This document shows, in pieces, positions 47,270 to 58,287 of a stretch of DNA of 64,000 nt. The translations under genes and the position numbers were made by a program. The notes beneath the pieces were generated by a model. That model was not told the DNA's origin and made no database searches. It was given only the letters and a program-made list of their open reading frames with translations. The stretch comes from Calonectria ilicicola (lineage: Eukaryota > Ascomycota > Sordariomycetes > Hypocreales > Nectriaceae). Location of the stretch: positions 4,092,001-4,156,000 of the forward strand of contig CP085831.1 of the NCBI GenBank assembly GCA_020809705.1, in the 5' to 3' direction. The number at the start of each line of letters is the position of its first letter. Position 1 is the first letter of the stretch.

Positions 47270-48281
47270 TTAAGAGTAGGACTTTAGCGTCGGAAATCTC
47301 GCCATCATTGCCGACACTACCCACAGTCCCAGTGAAACATAGGCAGTAATATCCAAAACCCGCTTTGCCTGGGCCTTTACATCCACCAGCAGTTTTTCGT
47401 GCGCAGTTTGTTGATGCTTCTCAGCCTGGTTAGTATAGGGAAAGTCATTTGGCGGAATTGGACAGTTCAGAAAGTTGCAGAGTGGCTCCCATCCGTCACT
47501 AACGCGATACTCGAGAAGTTTTTCCTTTGGGACCAGTGATCGTACAAGGTCGCAGTGACGCTGGAAGCTGTCGAGGCCGTTTTTATCGAAATCACTGTCG
47601 TAAAGGACTTGTTCCATTTTTTGAAACATTGGACGGCACCACCTATTGGGCATGTGAAGCACGGTAGATGTGAAGCCCATCAACGGCCACATGACTCTAA
47701 AAAATGGATCTTCAAACGTGTTCTTTGCAGACCTGTCAACTCTCTTAGATTGCATGTTCATCAGTATGATTGCAAATATGAGTGGCTTTCTTACTGGTAC
47801 CACTTGTCGGGATCTCTAATAGTCAGGATGACTTTGGCGTCTGGGTATGCCTCGACCAGTTCCTCAGCAAAAATCGCGGCTGGCATGTCCGTGACAGCCT
47901 ACAAAACATTCAGTCTGCGATCACAAGCAATGTAAAGGCATGTTTCCGTGAATAACGACTGACCTGACAATGACCCAGGATTTTGTCAAAAAACTCGCGG
48001 TCAGGCTTGCGCCCTACACCGTCGTATTTTGCGCGCAACGCGTCGAACCACAGTTTGTAATGGTATGGAGGATCTGTAGCCAAGTCATATCCATGGTAGG
48101 TATGACAAAATCCTAGCATCATCAATGCATCCCGAAGTGCTGCACGTCAACAAATTTAGCGGGGTCGTCTTCGGAGTCAACTTCCAGGACTCGGCCATTA
48201 CTGACAGTTTGTCCCTGTTCGGCTATATCCGAGACATAAAACTTTCATAGGGACTGTACGAGTGTCTGAATTCAACGACAT
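47270..48281 (-). CDS. Sulfotransferase-fold P-loop protein
   Basis: Exons on the minus strand are 48281-48206, 48139-47964, 47898-47795 and 47732-47270 (272 aa, frame closes). The N-terminal phosphosulfate-binding-type P-loop, GYSRTGTNSLRDALMMLGF (about residues 18-36), and the strand AKVILTIRDPDKWYQS are hallmarks of the fungal sulfotransferase-like family, often mis-annotated as NAD-dependent epimerase or efflux proteins. A hydrophobic C-terminal helix (about 250-266) may anchor it in a membrane. The predicted start ATG at 48281 has good context and gives the usual family length. Whether it transfers sulfate is unknown, as many fungal members have no demonstrated activity. Confidence 0.82.
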
Positions 48282-48782
48282 GGTACCGGCTTTCACTCTG
48301 AAGCTTGATATGATTTCTTGGCGTTCTTGGCACTCTTGTCTTAGCGAGACAGATTTGCGGGGTACTAATCTATGCGCATTTCCAAGACCAAGGCACGTGC
48401 GGTGCTGCAAGGGAGTGGGATATCTCACTCACATGATGGTGATCCGGTGGCGTGGGGATTCGATGGTAAATGGTTAGACCGTAGTACTCGCTTATCACGG
48501 CATCAGTTGTGTTTCATCTGTTACGGACCCCATTGGTAAGCCACATTTTCTTGAAGGCAACTTCGGGTCTAGCTCGTGGATGCCAAAGTGAAAACCCGGA
48601 AAATCGGAGCCAAGTGATTTTGGGCCGGAGGAGAAGATGGCGGTGACTTCAGAATACCATCTTTGTTCTTGCGCAAAATCATTCAGTGTTTACTCCTGCT
48701 ACTTATGCTCCAAATAAATCGTAACCTTGACTCTTTGGATATTGATTATGAAGCTGACGTCAATGCATCAAGATAAAGGCCG
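48282..48782. other. Intergenic region
   Basis: Upstream region of the sulfotransferase-like gene and 3' flank of the nucleoside phosphorylase-domain gene (both minus). No gene seen. Confidence 0.5.
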
Positions 48783-51557
48783 CTATAAACCATTTGCCAT
48801 GGTCGGCTTCCAATCGTCCAAAAATGCCTTGGTACAGGCTGCTGCTGTTGCCGCTGCATACTGTTGCCACTCTTTGCTCTTGTGGCTATCTGCGTAGTCA
48901 CAAGCGCTTTTGATCACAACCACTGACGGAAAGACGTCCCACACTCCGGCACCCTCCATCTCAAACCCAATAATACGCTCAGCCTTGGCAATTGAGTCCC
49001 GCTCTTCTGCAGATTTCATCACAGTATCCCCAGAGGCAAGTAAACCGAAATGTATCTCTGGTTGTGTGGCCCCTTGAGCTATACGATGTCGTAAGACTAA
49101 ATTGCCTTGACACCCAACCTCTTCGCAGGTTCTTGTGTCGTCAATATGGCGGCATTTTGCTTCAAAAAGTTTGTCAACACCGCCAATGGGATATTCAGAC
49201 CGAGTTCCCAGCTCTTTCTGCAACTCTTCGAGATATATCTGCATTCTTTTCCTTAACCTCCTGCGACCCTTGTGACTTTTTAGTTTTCCTAACAGTGAAC
49301 GAATCTCGGAACTCGGTGGTCCCAATGATTCCAAAAGCGTATTTTTGCGAGCAAATCTCTCTGGAAATCTCCGCCCAAAGTCGTGTTCGACTAAACCTTC
49401 ACTCAAAATCACATCTCCAAGAATAATCTCTTCATTTGTGTCTGGTACTAGCGGCACCGCGCCACATATGCCAACAACAAGGGCAATTTTAATATTCGGA
49501 AAACTCTGTTTGCAGTTTGCTGCGGCGGTTGCTGCCTCTTTTTTCCCCATCCTGGACAGGTGCGTAATCACAACATTATGACGACCAATAAGGCCGGTAG
49601 AATAGGCGTTGGTATCACCTCGAGCTCGACCATAATTGTAGCCATCTTCTTCCCAGTCGTGATCAAATAAAGCCTCAACGGCATCAAACTCAACAGTCAA
49701 AGCGCAAATGATGAGAACCTCAAATGCATGCCTATCAATTGGTCGCAATGAGTTTTCAGTCTCAACGTGACTGTCTAATTTGACTTGAACCTGGCATTCT
49801 GATTCAACGTCGGTCCATGTTTCCGCTTTCGTCATCAGAGTTGTAGTTCTGCTTAATTGGATAGCGTCTTGTTCAATTTCCTTGGCAGATAGGTACGTCG
49901 TCTTATTATTGCCTCCGTGAAATGACTTATTTAACCATTCCAAACGGGCAACTACTTGCTTATAAAGTGCTGCTCTTCGCGAGGCATTCGAAGTCTCATT
50001 ATCGGTGTTTGCTTCCTTGCCCGTCAAACCATCAAACGTAAGACAGTCCCGGATAGCATCAGTATATATGTGTTTGTGAGAAAAGTCCTCCCACTCGGAC
50101 GATTTAAGCTCCTCTAGCCATTGTGAAGCCATGGAGTGGCGATAATTAAGGCGATAAGGGTCATGGTCGAAATGAGGGCATTGCAAGGGCTCGCCAAGTC
50201 CGACTTCCAGGAGCAGGACAGCCAAGGCCTGTATTCGAGGGCATCTGTGAATTACAGAGTGTGCTGAAATGAATTCCGAGGCATCAAAATCGCACTCGGT
50301 AGTATCCTGATGGAAGGAGATGTAGGCCTTGAGTGGGAGTCGTTGTGAATTGTTTCGTAGATCAGGCTCAGGCATAAACCAGATGTTGTTACTGCTCCAT
50401 GCCCGATGCATGAGTTGTGAATCGTAAAACCTCCAGACAGCCAATGATATTGAGTAGGCTAGGGAAACTTTCTCTCTTACGCTTAGAGTATAATTTTCCA
50501 GAACATGAGCGAGTGAGAGTCCCTGGCCCGGCGATGTTGGATGCCTCAATGCTTCAGCACCCAACCTACGTAGAATTCTGTTTTCTAGTTTGAAAGACAT
50601 GTGACAGAAATCTTGCTTCTCAAGAATCTGGCAGAATCTATCCAACTGTTCTGTTTCGACAGTATCGAGAGCAGGGGGACGAGAAAGATCGTCATCGAGT
50701 TCCCCGAATGTCACACGCTGGGCAGTGTTTCTGAAGTCCATCATTAGTTGAATATATTGCACGCATTGTGGACAGGAAATAAATACGTTGATGTCGTGAT
50801 ACTAAGTTCCTGCCACCAATCCTTTGTGGTAGCAGACGTGATAACATCAAATTCAACCATGCCAGCATCACTCTTTGGTAGATCCATTAAGATTAGTCTC
50901 ACTTGATGCCAAGATGTTTGTTCTAGCCGCTGGTTCTTGGAACATGATTTGCATCTTGAATACTTTCGAAGTGCCGGAAATAACACATTATGGGCGCGAG
51001 AATGGTCCTCTGGTTCGAGATCCTCTAGTTCCATATCATCCTCGGATTCATCCAACGAGAGCTTTTGGATCAGCTCATCACATTTTGTACTCAGTCCCTC
51101 TATAACAAACTGGGGCTGTTTTAAATAGGCACGAATGCCATCGTGGAGGGGATTCCAAGTTTTCTCATCCCCCAAAGCTTGCGCTTTTTTGACCTGGCGT
51201 TTCCGTATACCGCATAGTCGCGGCCACTACTCGAACAAACTTAGCAAACTTATGTCACTCTGTGGATAAACGGTAGCCGGAGGATAGGTTGCAACTCACG
51301 GAACACGCATCTCGCAGGATCTTCAATAGCTCGCGAGCCTCTGCTTCAACTTCTGTAATGCCGTCTGGATTCGAGTCCAAGTGCATCGGGAGAACTCCTA
51401 ACTTAGATTTTAAATTCATGCATGGAATGCAGAGACTGTTAAGTTCCCCGGCTGCGCGTTGTTTTGAAATGTGCGGGCACCTATCCAGACATTGCATCGC
51501 TTCGCTAACCTTCCAGGCCCATTCTTCGAGGCGGTCAGCCAAATCATTGTAGGCCAT
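48783..51557 (-). CDS. NLR-associated protein with C-terminal nucleoside phosphorylase-like domain
   Basis: Exons on the minus strand are 51557-51300, 51226-50787 and 50730-48783 (881 aa, frame closes). Residues about 1-230 are largely helical, similar to N-terminal regions of fungal incompatibility proteins. About 240-520 follow the pattern of the fungal domain of unknown function seen in such proteins (a ..RPPALDTVE.. start, LSLAYSISLAVWRFYDS, then IQALAVLLLEVGLGEPL). The C-terminus (about 580-875) is a purine/uridine phosphorylase-like domain: VVGICGAVP, GDVILSEGLVEHDFG, GFEMEGAGVWD and KSACDYADSHKSKEWQ. Such domains act as sensors or effectors in fungal NLR proteins and may cleave nucleosides or nucleotides. 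There is no NACHT or NB-ARC ATPase here. It is divergently paired with the gene at 51832, sharing a 274-bp promoter. Likely role: heterokaryon incompatibility or innate-immunity-type signalling (inference). Confidence 0.8.
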
Positions 51558-51831
51558 AGTCGCGATCAGCGGCCATGAGTGAATTATTGTGATGATCGAT
51601 TCCCCGCTCCAACACTGATGTCAGCTCCTACAATTAGCAGATTTGTCAGATGATCGATGCGTGAATACTATTGGTTGAACCGCGAGCCAGCCAATAATAC
51701 CGCACCTATACTCGACGCCTTGCTCCACCCCTCAGCCAGCATAATCTGCCTGATTGTTGACTTCATCATATTCTTGCTATTCAAAACGAACGTAACTTTT
51801 GCGGTCGGAACCTACAGGGCGCTACCTTCGA
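51558..51831. promoter_or_regulatory. Shared bidirectional promoter of the NLR-type gene pair
   Basis: Only 274 bp separate the two start codons (51557 minus, 51832 plus). Any promoter elements must lie here, so the pair is probably co-expressed. No specific operator recognised. Confidence 0.55.
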
Positions 51832-54800
51832 ATGGATTCGACGCAATGTTCGGCAGCGACCCTGGCGGCTAAATGTCTCAGCTATTTCGACAAATGCATG
51901 CTCAGCGAGGCGCTCGGGAGTTCGCATTGGATTGAAAATAGGCGAGCAGACTTTAATCTATGGGTAGATGGAGTTGGGGCTATGGCTGCCAAAAGAGCCT
52001 CACTCGATGATCGGTTTAACTCAAAGCCGCGTGAGCTAGCTCTTGTCAAAAGTCTGCTCATAGACTTGATGAGCTTTTTGAGAGCATGTCTAAGCTCTAG
52101 CGAAGAAGACATGTTAGACGAGGCAAAAAAAGGTGTCAATTCAGCCATCGACAATCTTGCATCCATTGCTGTCGCAATCCGCCAAACTGGACGAAGGTCT
52201 CGCTTGTTGAGAGCCGATAGAACGTTTGATCCGAATAAGCTTAGGGAATTTAGAGACAATATGTCATGCTTAGTTATCACACTTTGGTCATTGGGTCATA
52301 ACGAGAGATTGAAGGAGCCTTGATTCCTATGAAATAAAGAGCAGTCAACTATGTGTTTTATAGCTAGGTCCAGCCCTAATTGGCTGTGGGGCTGCGACAA
52401 CGCATTGAGGCCGTGAGGCCATTGAGGCCAGCCACAACTAGTCTCCACATTAGTCCTTGTGCAGTTGGCTTCATTAGATGAAGGGCAACAGAAACGTCGG
52501 AGAGAGGAGCCTGGCTGGTGGCAAGATGATATTAATAAAGGGTTAACACCCTTGCAAAGTCGGCTCATCGAGGCTAATCTGCGCAGGAGAAATCGATTTC
52601 TTTACTGCCAAAGACATTCTCAGAAGCTTAGCCGGAGAGAAGTTCTGGACGTTGTGTTTGACGGACATTTAGATCTTGAAGACTTCTTTAGGGAAGATAT
52701 ATCTGAACTAGACGCAGAATGGATCGAGTTTTCAGGGCCTCACCAGCATAAAGGACGAAAAGGCAAGCGGATAACCGCTGCACCAACTCTATCCGGTACT
52801 TCCGCATCCATCCCAGAAAGTAAGCTGAGATGGAAAAAGGCACAAAATATAATCCAGGCACCCAAAAGTCAAATAACCTCCATCGCAAACTCGGCGATCT
52901 ACCCGAAGCTCATAAGTCCTCTGAAACCAGATCACGCTTCTTGCAAGGAAGATCAGGGTGATGAGCAATTCAAGGTCCTGAAGTGCCCTTGCTGCTGCGA
53001 AGCGCTACCTTATACAATGCTAAAATCTGAGAGAGTATGGAAGTGAGTTCTTTTTACATGGCCCGCCGGTGGTAGAGGCATATGCTGATAAATTAGGAAA
53101 CATTTGTCTATCGACCTTTGTCCATACACTTGCATCGCTACGGAATGTGACGCACCACATGTCCTATACCGTACTCGAGCGGAATGGGAAGACCACGTCA
53201 AGAAGAGTCATGCGAGTAAATGGAAATGCCAGCTTTGCACCAACTCCAGTTCAAGCCTTTTCTCCAACAATTACGATTTAGTTGAACACGTAAAAGAAAC
53301 CCATGGAGATTCATTTCCATTAGAACTTATTAGTTCAGTACGTCTATGGCCTTCAACACCTTCTCTGGGTCTTGACAAATGCCCATTATGCCATTCAACA
53401 GCTGCAGAAGATTCCCCAGAACTTATCAATCATGTTTTGGAACACACGCACAATTTCGCACTTCTTTCTTTGCCATGGGCCGACGCGCCGCCCAAGCAGA
53501 TAGCTGAGCCGACTATTCCGGGAATGTTCAATCTCAACGACTCATCAATGCTGGATTCATGGCTCGATGATCTGGATATAGAGCTAGAAATCCGGACCTC
53601 GGCGCATTGGAAAAACATGGAAGGTCTATTAAAGGATATATTCATATCTCAGAGAGAGCCAAATTTGGACCAATTTAACTATTTTAGTACTAACGACTAC
53701 TTTGCCGATGAGAAGGAACATTCACGCAGTATTGGTTCATCTCAAGCAGGTAGCTTGCGGATCTCAGCATTGGGGTCGCTACCTGATAGTGTCTCTGGTC
53801 AGAATAATCCAATACAAAGTATGGCTGATCAGCAGGTGGCGGATGATGTCTCTGCAGAGCCTTCACCTGTGTTGTACTCCGATGGCAAAATTGAGGAGCT
53901 AGTGATCAGCGAAACGGCTGTAACAGATCAGCCTCCAGGTGAAAGTTTCATACATCAGGCTGAAGTGGTTCGGGGAGAGCTAAAGGCTTCAGAAGAGGTT
54001 GAATATGCTACAGTACCTCCGAAGCCCATATATGCGAACTCCACCATGCCACAACTGGGTGGGCAAATTCCCGATCCCCAAAAGCTGATGCCCTGTTGCA
54101 ATTGCGAACGATTTGTGAAGGTTTGGAGATGTGTCCAATGTGATGATTCATTTTGCGATAATTGCTGGCCAAAACAACGGCCTCACAGAGTATGTTTGAT
54201 TTCATTGACCCTTTTTAGTGTGGGGAGATTTCTTGTGTTGCTGTGAATTATTTGATATTGAGGTTTTTATTTCTGCATATACATAACTGCTAATGATTGA
54301 TATCTTAGGAAGGGAAAGTTGGCCTTGATGGCCGGCCACATGAAAAAGTCGACGAAGAACTCACCCATCGATTAGAAGACATGAAGGTAACCTACTCCAG
54401 AGACAGAGAGGTGGCCATAGCAACAGAATCCCAACTGCCCTCGACGACCATTGAACCAGATAACAGAGGACTGTCTGTGAATAATGAGATTGGCAAAATC
54501 ACCAGCGAGCCCAGTGAAACTGCAGAGGATCAGCCCTCTGGACGCAGCCATGGGACTCCCTTCGACGATGATTATGGCTATTCAGATCAGAATATAGCTG
54601 GCTCCAAGCTTGATGACGATACTATTATTGTAGAAGCAAATGTCAGCGCCTTGGCCAATGATTCTGATGGGTGGTACGGCCAAGAATTCGGTTTTTATTC
54701 CGCTCCCGGTGGTGAAGGAGAGTACAAAACGGGGATGATAGGCACGATGCCCGACAATGAGGTTAGCAGGATGGATCACTCGACCGACGTGGCTATGAAA

Positions 54801-56852
54801 AGCCAGTCAAACAATCCAAATTCCGAGGAAATGGAACTGGTAGCCGCAGAAGCCAACAAGGCGGGCAAACACAAACTTGAGAAACAGGACATGGGAAGTC
54901 CAAGTGGTCTCGCTGAAAGCGCCTTTAGTAGCTCTGCCAACCCCGATGAAGACTGGACCAAGATCTCGGATCTTGCTGAGCGCCGGAGAATACAGAACCG
55001 CATCGCCCAGCGCAACTACCGTAGGTGATCCCCTCGCCAGCTCAAGCCGGCAACCATGACTGACCAGCGTTTTCGCAATATAGGCAAGAAGCTCAAGAAT
55101 CGTCTTGAAGACCTCGAGCGCCGCGCAGGCTCATCCGATGACGCCGACTCCGAGAAGCAGTTCCAGCCCACCACCACAACCAAGTCGAAGCGCTCCTCCG
55201 AGTCTCAGAAGACTCAGCCCATTACTTCCGCCAAGACCCTTCCTTCACAGCCCTTCACTCCTCCCATGGAGCACTCCGACGGGTTCTTCTTCTCCAATAA
55301 TTACGATGAACGAGAGCGCTCTCACTCTCCTCCTCTCTTCACTTATTCAACATACCCCCCTCCCCACGAGTCGCTTCTGCACCCCTATGGCTCTCCCCAG
55401 CCCTACCCTGCCATGACCACCACAGCCGATTCCCACCCTGCTCCGGACGAGATCTCTTTCGCCAATAGCTACAGTGGGCAAGAGCGCCCGCCACATGATC
55501 AATACGTACTTGAAGAGGTGAATCAAGAGCAAGCAGTTGAAGATATCGAGGAAACCTCTTCAGCGAAGGAGAATCTCGAAAAAATCAAGTCCGAAGCCGA
55601 AATCGAGGCATCTAAGAGTGACGAAAAGAAAGCCAAGAGTGTAGAAAGGCAGTTGGAAATTGAGGCTCAAATTCGCAAGGATGCTGAAGAGGCTTTCCAA
55701 CAAAGAATGGAAGCCATGAAAATTGCCCAAGAAGAGGCCAAGAGGGAGATTGAAAAGGCGAGGATCGAAGCCGAGGATGCTGCTTTGAAGCGAATTGAAG
55801 CCGAGCGGAATGCTGAAGAGGATCGTGCACGAAAGCATGCTGAAGCTATGAGGGAGGCGGAGGAAACAGCACGAATTAAAATTGAGCAAGCCAGGAAGGC
55901 GGAGGAGGAAGCTAAGGTTTCTGCAGCTGAGAAGGCTATGGATGAAGCTGAACCCGTGTTGGGAAAACAAGAAGCAAATAAGTCAGCATCAGCCAAGGAC
56001 GAGGCTGAGAAGGCGGAGAACATGAAGAAAATGGAAGCCAAAGCCAGGGATGAATTTAAGCAGAAAATCGAGGAGGAGACGACAGCCAAACTTGCCAGCG
56101 CTTCCAAGGCCACCGAGCAGGCCCCCATTAGGTTCAAGGATGCCGTGGGTAGAAAGTTCAGCTTCCCATTCCATCTTTGTGCGGCGTGGTCGGTATGTTG
56201 GTTTCCTTCCAACGATATGGGACTTTTGCTAACCCGGGTACCTGGAATAGGGAATGGAGGAGCTCATCAATCAGGCTTTCATGCATGTTGATCACCTTGG
56301 ACCTCACGTCAAGGAAGGTCATTATGATCTTATCGGGCCCGATGGTGAGATTATTCTTCCTTCGGTTTGGGACAAAGTGGTGCAACCAGGTTGGTCTATT
56401 ACTATGACCATGTGGCCAATAGATACAATGCCGCCTGTTGAACCCAGAACACAACATGGCAGTGGTACGAATCCAATAGTCTGGCCCAAAATGGTTACAG
56501 GTCACAGTCCGGGTCCGATTCCATCTGGTAGTGGTATTCCCGCACCAACGCAGGGCTATGCTGGTCCACTGAAAAAGGCTAGAAAGTCGTTGGAACACAG
56601 CACTTGGGCCGCATTCTTTGCTGGGAAACCGCCAAAGAAGAAAAAGAAGTAAGTCAAGACCCGACGTACTTGAAGCGCGGTTGATGGGCAAGGTATAGCT
56701 GACTAGTCCAATTTCACAGGCCCGCACGAGCCGGAGAGCAGGTGGCTGGTGAAGACCGTGCGGGAGCCGGCCCCTCCGGCGGACAGGCTGGCGAGGGATC
56801 GGGGTCGAGCCAGCCTGCGACACAGGGTTCAGAACAGAAGGGAGTGGACTGA
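51832..56852 (+). CDS. Multidomain C2H2/Cys-box/bZIP/coiled-coil/ubiquitin-like protein, interrupted by a 175-bp element
   Basis: Predicted exons are 51832-53042 (with the 52275-52449 insertion), 53097-54189, 54309-55020, 55084-56192, 56251-56648 and 56720-56852. Leaving out the element and one target copy gives 1,491 codons in a single frame. The order is: helical N-terminus; C2H2-like fingers (CPCCCEALP, CPYTCIATEC, WKCQLC, CPLCHS, about 360-530); a Cys-rich box (CCNCERF.KVWRCVQCDDSF, about 690-720); an acidic linker; a bZIP basic region (RRRIQNRIAQRNYRKKLKNR); a long Glu/Lys/Ala coiled coil; a ubiquitin-like domain (FKDAVGRKFSFPFHLCAAWS then GMEELI...GHYDLIGPDGEI); and a Lys-rich Gly/Ser tail. 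The last two exons depend on a strong GTAAGT donor at 56649; otherwise the gene ends at 56652. The finger part is typical of fungal NLR-linked genes; the bZIP-to-UBL part could be a separate gene or a fusion. Reading into the insertion gives a stop after about 164 codons. Confidence 0.65.
52275..52449 (+). mobile_element. 175-bp insertion element, copy 2
   Basis: It runs from TATCACACTTTGG to AGTCTCCACA, between two copies of TTAGT (52270-52274 and 52450-52454). It lies inside the first coding exon of the divergent-pair gene and in sense orientation, like copy 1. A GT at 52273 and an AG at 52464 would remove 192 nt in frame. Without splicing a TGA in the element ends translation. Structure and length equal copy 1, so both arose from one recently active family. 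Confidence 0.82.
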
Positions 56853-58134
56853 GCTTGTTACTTGGCGTTGGTGGTTGAATAGTAGACAGTCGCACAGTGG
56901 CAAGAAGTAAACATCACTGGAGAAGAACCACAGGTACCTAATGCGAGTGGAGCGAAGATGCCGACATCCCGCGTAAAGGTATTCAAAGAGTTCATGAAAG
57001 GCTGAATCATCAGCCTGTCAATACAATCATAACCCCTAGATACATGCGATTCGGGACAGTGATAATTATCCCCTGGGACTAGTTGCGATTAAGGGTGCGG
57101 CTTTCGAATTAGGCAAGTTCCGCGACCTACACATTTTCTATTATCCTTCATCGTTAGATCCAACAACATACACTTCCTAAACGTTTTAGATATTGTATTT
57201 CTAAGAGAAGTTACTCTAAGGGGTCATTTCAAAACCACAAAATTCTCCATTCATAAATTAGGTTTGAGCAATCTATTTTATCCCCCCCTCACACGTCCAC
57301 ATCCGAATTTCTTACCCTAGATACAAGAAATCATCACCTTCCTAATTGACAAGCGACTGAATTCCCGTCTCCAAAAATAATGAGAGTCGGATTTGTCGTT
57401 AATCACATTTAATTAAGTCCAACGACCTGAAATCCACGATCTGGAAATTGTTGCATATGGGTTTCTGTTTTCTTGCGCGTGGTTGTGTCATTCAAGATCA
57501 GCTTGTGTGTGGGTACTCAACACTTTCTCATTTCATACAATCATTTTAGCCTGCACACATTTAGAAAAGATTATGCAAAGACATATAAACTTTCCATTGA
57601 TGTATCCAGCCACACGGCACGGCTTGTTTATCCAAACCAGCCGATCAGATCGACGTACATGGAGGGATTGATGCCGAGGCTCTTTCAGTTCAGCTCAGTA
57701 GTGGCTAACCAAAAAGAGATAAATCAGCTTCCGAATGGAGTAGTTGGTCGGTTCGAGCCGGAACTCAAATTAGCGCCAGTTGACAGGTCATTGGTGCGAT
57801 TACAGCTAAGCGCACGGCCATTTGTTTCATCTCTGGCACTTCAGCCCTGCGCCGCCTGTTTCACCAGACCACTCCGAGAAGACAGAGTTAGTCTGTTGGA
57901 GATCCTTCGGTCATATCGACTGATGGCAGATCTGACACTTGCTAGTCAAGTGTCGTCTGGACAGTGAATACGACGGTTGGCGATCCTTGAAGCCACTACG
58001 GATATCGGCGTGGCTCAAACAATAATTCTGAGAAACTAGGGGCGGCCAGGCATCCGCTTCTGGAAATTTTTGCGCCATCGAATAGTTTCTTGACATCTTC
58101 TAGAAGACCCATAAAAATCATACAGACATTTGGA
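56853..58134. other. Intergenic region
   Basis: About 1.3 kb with scattered short frames (for example 57473-57967) that match nothing and overlap opposite-strand frames. No supportable gene. Confidence 0.5.
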
Positions 58135-58142
58135 TATATAAG
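58135..58142 (+). promoter_or_regulatory. TATA box of the cutinase gene
   Basis: TATATAAG lies about 146 bp ahead of the ATG, followed by a CA/CT-rich leader common in highly expressed fungal genes. Confidence 0.5.
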
Positions 58143-58287
58143 AATGGTTCGTCGTGACTTGAGTTGACATCTTCAGACACATTCACATTCCATTCACTTT
58201 CAACACTTCATTCAACAGCTTCCATTCTTTTAAGGCTGGCCCTCATTTTCAAAATTCTACACTCCGACAACAGTTCGTTTTTTCAAC

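Noticed and set aside
51360..51380. B-box-like sequence GGATTCGAGTCC
   Set aside because: It lies within the coding exon of the phosphorylase-domain gene and no tRNA arms fold around it.
55347..56212. Long minus-strand frames opposite the coiled coil
   Set aside because: Typical mirror frames of a Glu/Lys/Ala-rich coding repeat.
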